The notes under the pieces are model-generated. The model was not told where the DNA came from. It saw only the letters and a program-made list of their open reading frames with translations, and searched no databases. Positions 23,960-36,467 of a stretch of DNA of 64,000 bases are shown one piece after another. This DNA is from Zeus faber. Lineage: Eukaryota > Chordata > Actinopteri > Zeiformes > Zeidae. The translations under genes and the position numbers were made by a program. The stretch covers positions 17,260,458-17,324,457 of the forward strand of contig OY482848.1 in the NCBI GenBank assembly GCA_960531495.1, read 5' to 3'. Position 1 is the first letter of the stretch; each line of letters begins with the position of its first letter.

Positions 23960-26900
23960 GCTCTCTCTATCTCCCTCTAGTCGTTTCGCTCTGAGGCCAA
24001 AGCCTCAAAGACTGATGAATGTAGTCTTGTACAATAACCTATTCATCTTTTCTATATAAAGAACAGTATTAGAAATACTTTACAAAATAAAGTTTGCCAA
24101 TGTCAATCTTTTGCGCAGTCAGACATGCCGCCATATCGGCATTTTGGAAACATCTGCTTCACAGAATCCAAGGAAATAAGCGGCTCCTCAAATTCATCGC
24201 GTGGATTGTTATTGTTAACGTCAAACTGTGTTTGTACAGGCTGGGAATGTTTATTTATTTTTTTGTAACTGTGTTTACATGTGAACATACGTACACTAAT
24301 GTACCTTTCTTCTACCACAAAAACACCACTTGTTATTATGTTTGTGAAGACGTTCATAGAAATCCAGGCACTTTTTTTTCTCAGTTAGCAGCTCTTTAAA
24401 TACAGTGAATTGATTCCTTTTTGTTCGACTACACCTGAAAGTTGGCATAAAAAAAAAAAGATAAAGCAGGTGAAAGAGAAAGACGCATTAAGTTGGGTGA
24501 CAGATATCCCTCACTGAGAAGAAAACAGCACAAAAGAAAACAGGCTGCCGGACTGATGTGTTGGCTGCCACAAACGTGCAGCTTGTTGGAATGTTATCTA
24601 ATAAAAACACCAGATTTTACCCTGGAATCTTTTGGATTCGACTGGATGCAGCGCGCGTGCCCTCTGATAAAGCAAAGTGGATATTTATGTGACAAGCAGA
24701 CAACTATAGCTGACGTAGGGTTTTTATGATAATGTCAAGAGAAATGAAGCCCAGCCACCAACAGTTGGAATGAAATGAAGGAGCAAAGTCGATGTCCATT
24801 CTCTCAACTGCGTCACTGTGGCTCAGTCAGAAAACTGATTAAAAACTCAAACCACCCTCCGAGGTTCATTTATTATTATTATTTATTTTGCAATTCAATT
24901 CAGAAATTAACGACAACTTCCAATTTAAAAAAGTGTCTTTGAACTTTAAATTTTTTTTGGAATTGGTTTCTGGGCGTCTCCGCTCTCGACGAAGCCAGGT
25001 CCTCCATGTGGCAGCGCTTCACTGGGAAGTCATTTTGGGAGGCAGGCGGGAGGCGAACCACGGTCAACGACGTAGGAGCACTTGGATACAAAAATGTGCA
25101 ATGGTTTAAGTAAAAAAAATAATTGAAAAAAAAAAAACCAAAATTCAACACTGCAAAAACAAATTGGGAATCCAAAATGTTTAATTCGATCCATTGCTTT
25201 TGGCTAACCAGCGCTGACTGAGGTTCTGGTTCTGGCTCTGGTTCTGGTTATGGGTATAGTTCTGGGTATGATTTGTGGTTCATGTTTCAAACTGATTTTT
25301 TATTTATTTTTTGGCAATGTTCTGTGATTGGATTTTAACTTTGGACCATCCATTCCTATTATCTGCATTTAAAAAATAGATTTCACACATTAACCGTACA
25401 AATTCTTGACGAGCATCACTTGAAAATCAACAATTACAGCCGGTGTAAAAACGTTGTAATCTGAACACAAAATGTATTGAATTGGCTCGTGTTATTAATA
25501 GACTTTTTGAATCATATTTTTTTTTGTTTTTCCAATTTATATTGTGGTATTTTATGTGCCCTTCCTGCCAACTCTGAATTCAAAATTAGAAGGGCTCAAA
25601 GGAAGAGAGGGACACACCAGCTAAATGGAATTAAATTAAAAATGCTCGTTCCTTTTAAAAATGTGTGGTGTAGTAGCTGAACACACACAACAAACTTCAG
25701 AAACAACGCTGCAGTTCAAGCGCTGGCAACATGAATCTCACCGCGGCACTGGCTGCCCTGATAGCTGTTTCCAAAGATAGCCCAAAAATCTTAATGACAA
25801 TGAGCAGGTGATGGGACGGTGCTGTGGAGGAGCTTAAGCAGCAGCTGTCTGTGCGTTGACGTCGGGATGGTCTAAAAAAAAAAGCCGGAGCCGGAGACAC
25901 TATTTCGTACTTAATCTACTTTCATCATCGCAATGGTCCCAAAACGCTCTGGCCTTTTTAAAAAAAAAAATATTTTGGAAGTTGGGGGCAAAAACCTTTA
26001 GGTCCATACTGTCTTACACCATAAATAAACGTGGTTAAAGGGGCTTCAGTGGCTTTGCTATTTATGTTGTGTACAACTGGACTGGTCGTCTTTTTAGATG
26101 TGAGTGCAGAGCATGAGAAATCCTTAACCTCTCACAGGGGTCAGCGTACGCTGGCTCGCCGCCTGGACCCAAGAAGTTTGGGGGCTTATGAGTTCTCATC
26201 ACGTTTGGCCCACTATATTTTGTCTTTTATGTTATTTGTTTGAACAAATCAAACTTAAAAAAAAAAAATATATATATATATATATATGTACACAAACAAA
26301 ACGAATTCACATTTTTGTTCACAGGAGATACGACAGAGAGCAGGATTTGTAAGTCTGACATGGTGTAATGTCAAAGACGTACCGCTAGGTGGCAGAATTG
26401 CTCGGTTTCCTTAGTCCCAAACTGACTGAAACTATTTCCTATGGTTTTGACTGACAGCAGTGTTGAGATAAAAATGTATCAAGGCAAAAAGAAACAACAA
26501 CAAGTTGTCCTCCCGTTCTTCAGTTTAATTATTTGGAGTCATTAAGCTGTCAAGAGTCCAGTTTCATCGTTTCGACTGCGTCACACAAAGCCGGTCAGCA
26601 CGATTCAGAGGGAAAGTGATCAGTTCAACATCATTCATTCAATATTTTCATTATATCAGGCAGAAAAGAACCCCCAACCAGACGACAACATTTTAATATC
26701 TATGGTTACTTACGAGTTAAAGAAAATATGAATTGCGCTTAAATTTTATGGTTATATTTTTGAATTTAATACCTAAAATCAACTAAAATATTTTTCAGTG
26801 ATTATGATATCAGAAATTAAAGTTGATAATGTCGTTAATTGCCAGAATCGTGAGCAAAATGTTGGTGAACTATTTCAATCGCAGCCTGAGCGCGCACACT

Positions 26901-29900
26901 TTTTAAAATTGATTTTTAAAATGTTGTCCTCCCCTCGTGCAGTTTTCTTTTTTCGTCTTAACATTTGACTTTCCTCGTGCACAGTCGGAACAAAGGAGGG
27001 CCCCCGCCTACACATGGCACCCCTCACCCCCTCACCCCCTCACCCCCTCACCCCCTGTCTTGCTCCTCTCATTTTCTCTCTCACACAGTGCATCCATCTC
27101 TCTCCCTTTTTTTTTTTTTTTTCTTCTTCTTCTTTTTTTTTTTCCCTCCTCCAATTCAAGTCAGACAGATGCCTCTCCGGAACTTCAGAGCCGCCGAGTG
27201 GAAGTGATGAAAGCCACAAGCCGGGTCCCACTGCAAGACCCCGGCTCCTCATCTGCCAGCGCCAAAAAGCCCCCTCATTTAAGAAGAAGCACATCCTGGA
27301 AGCGGGGCTGCTTTTTAATTAAAGCCTTGGTGGATTGGGCTGAGGAAACCCAGAGTGGGGTTTGCGGAGGAAAAACTTTAAAGTTTGCACTTGACAGGTA
27401 TATTTAAGTTCACCCCAAGTTTGACCAGATGGAGCATGTATATTGTATAAGTCTTTGAATATGGCGGTGGGGAGGAAAGAAATATATCAAACAAGTGAGG
27501 AGAGAAGAGAAAAATCCTATATGGGAAAAAAAAAAAAGTGTGGAGTGGAAGGGTGGGAAGGGTGGTTTGCCAGTTTCGGAGGGTGTTCGGTGGGGGGGTG
27601 GGATGCCCCTGAGCAAAGCAACACGTCGGCCCTACCGGGTGATCCGCTCTGATCTGCCAGGAAAGAAGCGTCTCCAGAATTAATTCACTAAAAGAGCGGA
27701 TAGGCCGATGAGCTGGCGTGGGATAAAACAAGGCGTTTGAAGGACTTAATTGTTAATATTCATCAATGCGTCCGATCGCACCGAGAGCAGCTGAAAAATG
27801 GATTAGATTGAGTTTTGTCGACAGATGAATGGAGCGATTTCCCCTCAGAGGGAGGGGGACGCGCATCTGAAATTTATATTTCGAATTTATTTTTTATTTT
27901 TTTTTTATGATGATTCATTAATCCGTCCTCCGCTGATCAACACGGGACAAACAAACATTAAGCGGACGGATCAAAAAGCGCCCGGCGTGCAGCCCTGAAT
28001 TATCCCCCCCCCCCCACCAAACATGCGGTGGCTTCCCCTCAGAACGGCTCCTGCTCCCCCCCCCCGTCGCGTCGCCATGTTGTTCATCCAAAATGAAAAG
28101 TTCTCCGAAGGGCTGCAAACTCTTGAACCGGGACAATTAGCCCTATGCACAACATGTTCAACAAGTAAACAAACAAACAAACACACATCAAATCAATGGC
28201 TTGTCTTGTTTTGTCCCCCCCCCCCCCCCCCCACCCACCCACTAGATCTCTTCCATTCATTCCATATTGTAATGAATGGATACAATAGATTCACGAATAG
28301 ATCCAACCTACTGTATGTAAACATAATGAGAGATGTTTGCGAACAGTTTTGTTGTCTTTTCGGGGCTTCATCTCACATCCTCTGCCATCTTGATCACATC
28401 CGACCAGGTTTTAAGACAGTGGAGGAACTTTCAAACTTGCTCCCTCTAGTGAATTATTGTGGAATGAAAGGGACCGGGCGGTGGATCACCAGGGCCACTT
28501 CAAACCGCCGCGGCTCGGATCGGTAGTCAGATTACTACTACTGTGACCCGGCAGCGCTCACATTTACATTTCATCATCATAATGGTCTTATGAGAGTATG
28601 AAAGTTGACTTGGTGAAAACACCAAATAATAATAATAATGAATGTATTGGAAATGTTTTGATGACATTCATTTCAGATCATTTGAAATTACCATCAAATG
28701 TCTTCCAATATATATATTTTTTGTTTAATCTCGTAATATTATCGATATGATTTAAGCCGGTGTTATAAATCAAAATTATACCTTAGAAACTAGAGTAAAT
28801 CAAAACAAATGAGAATAAATAAGAGTGCTGTGATACACGACTAATAATCATATTATTATTATTGTTAACATCCATGTTACACTTTAAATCTTTAAATGAG
28901 TGTGTAGTTTATCAGTTTGGATTGTACTTCACCGGGCAGCTCTGTCTTGTCGGATTGAATAAATAATAAATGAAAAAATAAAAACCGCCAGAAGAAGTGA
29001 ACGGGGCCTTTAAAAATCAGTGTTCACTTCGGTCGCTCTGGGTGTCGATGTGCCGGTCTGTTCCCGTACGTGTGACGGGGTTAAAAACTCATCCTGGTTT
29101 GAGCGATTCATGCTGTTTCACCAAGACGCCACCGAATTCCAGTAAAAAAAAATAATAAATAACGATGAGGAACCTTTTCACCCTCAACCTATAGATCAGC
29201 TCTCATTCCGTTGCTTTTCTTTCTACTCTTCTTCTTCCTACTTTCCTCAGTGGTGCGTCTTATCGGATCTTGACGCGGGCGTGTCTGTCTCTGTGTGTGT
29301 TTCCGTCCCGCTCTCACGACGACAAAAAAAAAAAAAAAAAAAGCCTGGCTCCAGTGGTCGGACATCCAAACCGGGAGCGCTCCAAACTTCCACCGGGTTT
29401 TTCTGCTTCCAAAATACCGGTTGTCTCCTCTGATCAGCCTGGTCTGGTCACGCCTGCATTATTGATATGCAACCGTCCTGGGGGGTGGGGGTGGGTGGGG
29501 GGTGGGGTTCAGACGCCTGGTTCTGAGGAGGAGGGAGGAGAGCCGAGCGAGGACAAAACTTTTAAGGCCCCGAGTCGGTCAGGATCGCCTGCAGAGCCGG
29601 CGTCGGGGGGGGGAGAGCGGGTGAGAGCGGGTGAGGCGGCCCCCGAATTAAACAGCAAAAGCAAGGGGAAGAGGGAAAGACGGCAAGCTGGCAGGTGGTG
29701 CCGAGGCTCTAGTCTCTAGGATGGCAGGAGAAACAGAGTTGCTGTTCCTCCTGGGAGGTGGGGCCAGGTGCTGTGATAACAGCGGGAATAAGGGAACAAC
29801 GGAGATAGATCAGCCCAAAACAGATCTGGATTGGGCTGATCCGGGTGCTCTGGGGGTCCCGCAGGAGGAGATTTGACCAAAATTTGAAAAAAAAAAAAAA

Positions 29901-31130
29901 ATGTTAAAAAGTCTTTATTGTCATGGAGGACTATGTTTAATTAAAACGGCGACATGTTTCCACCCAAAAGGCCGTTTTGTCTCTTCCGATGTAGATGGAG
30001 TTTTATCTCGGACATGTCTTTTGATGGTTGAAAATAATTCCCACGTCCCTCCTCCTCCTCCACCTCCTCCTCCGCAGTCTATCCCTCCACCTGGCTGGAC
30101 CACCTCACAGCTCCACTTCAGAGGGAGTCAAGGACCCGCCGTCAACCATAAAAGGAGGAGGGAGGAAAGAGGAAGGAGGAAGGAGGAGGGAGGAGGGAGG
30201 AAGGAGGAGGGAGGATGGAGAAGGCCCCGAGTCTGGGAAGGAGGTGGGGTACTGGACATGGGTGTGGTTTATAGAAAGGAAGGACACCAACAAAACTGAA
30301 CACTAAGACATCACCACACGTCACCTAAAATATCAGAACTGTAGAAGTCCAGAGATTAAGAGCTGTACAGTCCACACCTTTTTAGTCCTCGCTCAGTGCA
30401 ACAGCACATTATCAGAGTCCATTATATCATTGTATCATTTAAACTGGACTTCATCACAAGGTTCTTAATGATTAAACGAGTTATTTTGGACTTTTGAGCG
30501 TTTCCGATGAAACTAATGAAAAGTTATTGGAATGCCGCTGTGATGGCTCACACACTCACATACCCGGTTTACGCCTGTTACTTTTTGCTGTGCACTTTTT
30601 GCGCTGCATTTTATTTTTATTTTTATTTATTAATTTTTTAAATTTTATTTTATATTTTTTTTCGGACATCTCAGGGTTGTTGTTGTTTTTTGTTCCCCGG
30701 TCACAATCAATGCAGCACTTCAAAACAAAAAAAAATCTCTTGGAGCGTTCATCCCCTGCTGCTGATCCGGTCAAGTGTTAACTCTCATTAATTGTTTCTG
30801 TAAGAGTTAAAGAGCCAAACGACGAGGCCCAGTGTGAGACCCCTGCTGCTGCTGCTTTAACCTGTACCACACCTTTCCAATCGCACCAGTCAGATAATTG
30901 TCATTTTAACTTTAAGAATAAATTACATTTAGTCGATCATTCCAAAAAAATAAAGTTAAAAACCAAAATGGTGACGCCCAGTGACTGTGTCAAAGCCCTG
31001 TGCCAATTTAGTCAATAATGGTATATGAAATCATTGGAATAAAATCATGAAATCATATATTATACTGTATAAATCATTTAATTGTTGAATTATATTTCAT
31101 GACAATACAAATGATATAATACGGGATTAG
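23960..31130. other. Noncoding stretch with simple repeats
   Basis: No host gene is recognised. Simple tracts include GGTTCT-type repeats near 25216-25270, AT repeats near 26266-26287, a T/C tract at 27095-27145, C runs near 28005 and 28217-28232, and a GGA/GAA purine tract at 30149-30216. The block 27175-27370 has balanced composition and ends in TTTTTAATTAAAGCC, which looks like conserved regulatory DNA but cannot be shown to be so without alignment. Confidence 0.55.
29474..29512 (+). repeat. G-run cluster, possible G-quadruplex
   Basis: At least five runs of four or more G within about 36 bases (GGGGGGTGGGGGTGGGTGGG and more) satisfy the usual G4 pattern. Confidence 0.7.
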
Positions 31131-31157
31131 ATTACATGTTATACAAACTGTATACTG

Positions 31158-31201
31158 TGTGTGTATATATATACAGTCTATATATATATATATACACAGT
31201 G

Positions 31202-31290
<89 letters not shown>
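31158..31290. repeat. Compound (TA)n / (TG)n microsatellite
   Basis: TATATATACAG..TATATA blocks lead into a (TG)n array of about 35 units (31220-31289). Two CAGT-bearing interruptions give the left part a short internal symmetry. Confidence 0.95.
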
Positions 31291-31292
<2 letters not shown>

Positions 31293-34072
31293 ATATGAAG
31301 ATTAAATGCTTCGTTCTATAGTACATACGGTCATTTCCATCACAATAAAGATAATCCCAGTTGAGTCCATTTAATTGATTCATTTAGTCAATCGAATATG
31401 TTTGAACAACCATTTAGCGCCATAAACTTGTTTGCGTTTTTTTTTTTGTTTTTTTTCTGTCGCCATCTTATTGGGAATCCAAACTGAAAACGTAAATAAT
31501 CTTCCCGCCGACCAAAAACGATCAAAAACTGTCAAATCCACACGCTTCTCCGTCGTGCCCACGGCACCCGTACGCGTTGAGGATCAGGCTAAGGTTGCTC
31601 TTCCATTTTATTTTATAGGGAAATATAAATATACCCTACTTTGTTTTATAATGAAATTAAAAACCCAGCGCGCCTTGATGTGCGCTGAGTTATTCGGCAC
31701 ACCCCGAGGTCACGCCTGTGAACGAGACGGCGTCGATGAGGAAAGGCCATCTCCCCTCTCCCAAAAGTGATAATTACCAACATCGCTATTGATCCGCCTA
31801 TCGATGCCTGGCTAATTGTTTCCACCGCTTCTTTATTTCATTCACTCTGCAGCCGCATGAATACCTTAACCTTGGGCTCCGGGAAAAAAAAAAAAAGAAA
31901 AAAGCACATTAAGATTCTCTCTTAAGACCGTCAACCTTAAAACAGCAAGGACTTACTTTGATTTGTTTGTTTGTTTGTTTGTTTGTTTGTTTGTGTGTTT
32001 GTCTATTTTAATTTTGTTACATCTCTCCAACTGAAGCCACGTTATGATGTTCCCGTTCCACGAGTTTGGAGAGTCCAAGCGGAATGGAAATGGGGGGGGG
32101 GGGTTTCTGAAATACTTGAACGCAGACTTGAAGACTGACGTGCTGGACAGTCTCCAGAGTTCAACACGGCATTGCATCGATCCACCCACAACTCTGCATT
32201 ATCTAAGTAGATATAGAATAATAATGGGGATTATTTATCATTAAACGGGTATTGGATTTTGCCACATCAAAAATGTATTCAGATCTTCTTTTAATTTGTT
32301 GTATATCCGCACATAGGCTGCAACATGAATCCATTCAAGGTCTTTGCTTACATGAATACGAGATTAAACTAGGGGTTCTTGAAAAAAAAAATAAAAAAAG
32401 TTGACGTCCAGAGACAGAGTGCATTAAAATTTCATGTTTTTTTTGGGGGGGGGGGGTTTTGGCTTATTAATTTCTGCAATGTTCATTTAATTACATTTTC
32501 TGATGTTTTTTTTGAATCATCAGAGGTAATTCTGAGTTATCTACGCACGGTATATTTGCGGGTACACTGGATCGGATCTACTAACTATATCAATTTTAAC
32601 CTCTGAAATAAATGTAAATGTTTTTTTTTTTTAATGATTACGTTGTATTATAGCAAATACAGTCCGTTAAAATGGTGGGATCAGAAATGTATTTGATCTT
32701 TTAGAACGGGAAAAATTAGGAAAATAGATTATAAAGGAAGCATCAACAGTGCAACTGAGGAGTTGTGTGTCTGCTGGGTCAAAGTCGAACAGTATAACTC
32801 AACGTTTTACGCCATGATCAATCGGAATTTGTTTACTCTCTAAAGGGAAAATAGCCGTCAGAAAGTGCAAAAAAAGATCGCATTGGATGCGTACAATTTC
32901 TATTTCTATTCCCCACCTTTTTTGCTTACCAGTCATATTCATTTTAATCAAGCATATTAGATAAAAAAAACCTGTCTTTTCTTTCAGGCGTGAGTGCAAC
33001 AGAAGGACGTCTCTTTTTGACAACAGATACTGTGGGAGCTCCGCTGTGTGGCACTGTCCTCCATGTGCCGCACAGCCATACCCGGTGCTTTCAGAGTGGG
33101 CCCGGCCGTGGAGGCAGCTGGGTCCTGGGCGACATCTGGGACTTGTCACGACACATTTTCCGTGCGTGGGCGTGAGCGCTTCATCGCTCTGGCCGCCCCT
33201 GCCTGGCGTGTCCCACCCCCTCGTTACTACCTGTGTGTGGAGATCCTTTTTACTCACGGCGGTAATTGAGCGTCAGGGCGCTCGCCAAGTAGAGGTGTCC
33301 GAGTCCAAGCCCGTCCGTGTCCCTGTTAAGGTGTTGGGGAGGGTTGGGCGGGGCGGGGGTGGGGGGTCTCCACTCCACTCCACTGCTTGGACTTGAACCA
33401 GGAGTTAAGAGGGAAAATAATGAATGAATGAAATAAACCATTGCTTTGATGCAATGACTTACCTATGTATATATGCATGTACCATCTAGTCTATCAATAT
33501 CCCCGACACGCACACACACACACACACACACACGCGCACAGATGCCCAGATGTACAATGGGTGTCAGCGGCTGAGGGTTTTGAGGATAATTACAGTGTAT
33601 TTATTTTCCCCCTCCACCCTCTCCCTCCCGACTCCCGCCTCTCCAGATTGTGGGGCCGAGCCTCTAGCAGTGTAGCGCTGAAGGTGTGTTTGTGCTGTTA
33701 TGCCCTCTGGCTTGGCTGCCAGCTTACTCCCACTGATCTGAGCCAGAAGGCAGACTGCCGAGGAATACCGATCACCTTGCCCAGACCCGATCCTTTGAGC
33801 TCGCTCTGGCATCTTTCCCCCTTCTGCCAGTTTCCTCCTCTCTTCCCCCTTCTGAAGTTGACAACAAAGACATCCTCGGGGTCCCTCCTTGATGTGAGAC
33901 CCACTCTTGATCTTTTTTCCCTATGTTTTTGTACCTTATAGTTGCGCTACTTTCATATTCCACTAGCACAATATTTACACACCAGAAGACAAAGAAACAG
34001 GGGTCTTTTCATGTCGGGACCCCTGCCGACATGTTAATCACCTTCGGCCGGACGGCGGCAGGACGTCGGAGT

Positions 34073-34107
34073 GCCGCCGCCGCCGCCGCCGCCGCCGCTG
34101 CCGCAGC
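34073..34107 (+). repeat. (GCC)n microsatellite
   Basis: A GCC array of about 9 units plus decayed units. In one frame it reads as a polyalanine run within an 89-codon frame (33923-34192) that has no other protein-like feature. Confidence 0.9.
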
Positions 34108-34246
34108 TTCAGCTGCCGACCACGAGTCAGAAGTCTTCTGTCGTTTCACAGGATTCGCCTCACCCCTGTTTGTCCGTCCGACACCTCATTAGTTTAACGA
34201 TGAAACATTCCCTTCTCTATCAAATGTTTAAATTTTTGTACCTTTT

Positions 34247-34286
<40 letters not shown>
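34247..34286. repeat. (AAT)n microsatellite
   Basis: An AAT array of about 13 units. Confidence 0.95.
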
Positions 34287-34365
34287 GTCATCCCTTACAC
34301 AACCTTCCTTCCTCGCACCAGCACCTACTCTGTGGTATCCTATTCTTTTTAGCCCCCCGACCTCC

Positions 34366-34369
34366 ACAC

Positions 34370-34419
<50 letters not shown>

Positions 34420-34433
34420 TGTAACACGTGCCT

Positions 34434-34473
<40 letters not shown>
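34366..34473. repeat. Duplicated (CA)n microsatellite
   Basis: Two CA arrays (34366-34416 and 34435-34473) are each preceded by CCTCCACACACA, so the unit 'CCTCCA plus CA array' looks duplicated in tandem. Confidence 0.9.
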
Positions 34474-34477
<4 letters not shown>

Positions 34478-35854
34478 TAGCCCCACAACCCCCTCCCCCC
34501 TAGCCCCCACTTCCACGAAGGCAAGTCTCCAAAGATCTAATTAGTGGCAGAACGGAGTCCAGGAGCAGCCAATGGAGCCGGAGAAGAAGGGAGATTGGCA
34601 CCAGCGCCGGCTTTATCGGTCAGGGCCCGATCGAGGGGTGACAGCGAGCGGGGGCAAAACCACACACTCACACAACTGACACACACAATAAAGGAGAGGT
34701 TTGGGGGAGAGTCGGGGGCGGGGGCGGGGGGGGGGGGGGGTGACGGACAGGCAGGCGGACAGACCGGCAGACGGACAGGGTGATAGTTGGGGTCTAGGTT
34801 GCAGTGGTTGTGCAGTCCCAAACACTGAGGTGATGCTGTGCTACCATCACTGCTGGATAGTGAGGGATGGCTTTTATTTTTATTGTTTTTTTTATCATTT
34901 TTACGAAGGTTGCATTTCGTCAAGTCAACAAACTCTTGCTTATCTCCCTTGAAAAGTTATTGTTTGTCTGCTACGAGGTTCGGAAAAAACGTCTTACTTC
35001 TGGTGGTTCCGCTGCAGCGATATGAATTCATTCAGAGGCTGAATAAGAAATGCGTAGCGCTATCAATGCGAAACAAAATGACTGTTTTGTAGCCTGGGAA
35101 AAAAAAAGACAATAATTATTAAACACAACGGCAAATTGGTAAACACATGAATTAAGAAAACATGGCATCAAAGAGGACTCAATGTCATACATATTGAAAA
35201 TGTTCTCATTTATTTATCATTTTGGAAACAATTGCCTCACAGAGCATACCTTCCATTGTAATTATAGCTTGATTTGTATTGGTCCCCTTTGTTTTTTAAT
35301 GGAGTGAAAAGACTCTTTTTATAAGTTTTTAATGGATGTGGCCCTCGGAATTTCACAATTAACGTTGGAATGGCATTAAAAATCGAAAAATGCATACAGA
35401 TCCTACAGAATGAAAAACACAATCCGAATAAAGAGCCGTTCAGCACAAAAATAATAATGAAAAAAAAAAAAAATCTGTTTAAAGTTTCACTCCAAGTTGG
35501 AGTCTGGAGTTTGATTTTGGCGCTCTCTTTTTATTTTTAAACACATCGACACTGCCTTGTAGCGTAAACACGGACACAAATTAGGGAAAACAAAAACCAC
35601 GGCGAGAACATCACCGTATTACAGCTTGCGGGGCGAAAAGTAAGGGATATCCAAGAACGAATGGCGAGTGAGACTTAAGTAGTTCCCAAGATGGAGAGAG
35701 ATGGAGACCTTCAGAAGTCAAAATGAATATGACAGAGAAGGTGAGGTCTTCACGCTCCCAATGGAGAGAGAATTATGGTATTTTTTAATGTAAACCTTTA
35801 AAAAAAAAAAAATTAATCATTGGGAGTCAGCCAGAGTAAATATTTTATATATAC

Positions 35855-35861
<7 letters not shown>

Positions 35862-35932
<71 letters not shown>

Positions 35933-35957
35933 TATATACATATATATATATATATAT
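35862..35957. repeat. (TA)n microsatellite
   Basis: An AT-only array of about 45 TA units with few interruptions, flanked by TTTTATATATA blocks on both sides. It is fully self-complementary and a likely cruciform or fragile tract. Confidence 0.95.
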
Positions 35958-36404
35958 TAAATATTTTTTTTTTACATATTTTATATATATCTTTAATCAG
36001 AATATTTTCTTAAATTGATCCAGTATTGAGAACAGCTTCAGCAGTTGCCAAATAACACGATAGGTTACGATTGCCCCATTGCAATGCATTAGGTAAAAAA
36101 AAGAAATTTAAAAGAATCCCAGTGTTTTCCTTTAAGTACAAGCAACTTAGTTTGGTTCATAATCACCAACTAGGTGAATTCCTTTATATGCATTGAGCTG
36201 AGTTTCGATATTTTTTGCAGGACATTATTAAAAAAAAAAAAAGGATGATACCTAAGGGAAGTGAAACCGACACCATAAGCTGCATATATTAAAAAAAATC
36301 ACAATCAAACTCCGAAAGTGAAACAATTAGGAGCGGCATGCGGCAGCTCGGTGTAGGACACACACCGTATTTTCCCTGGCAGGCATCGGGCCTGGTTAAG
36401 GAGT

Positions 36405-36405
<1 letters not shown>

Positions 36406-36465
<60 letters not shown>
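36406..36465. repeat. (CA)n microsatellite
   Basis: An uninterrupted CA run of about 30 units. Confidence 0.96.

Positions 36466-36467
<2 letters not shown>

Noticed and set aside
34037-34192. Polyalanine frame over the GCC array
   Set aside because: A trinucleotide repeat with no conserved flanking protein sequence; not a recognisable transcription-factor fragment.
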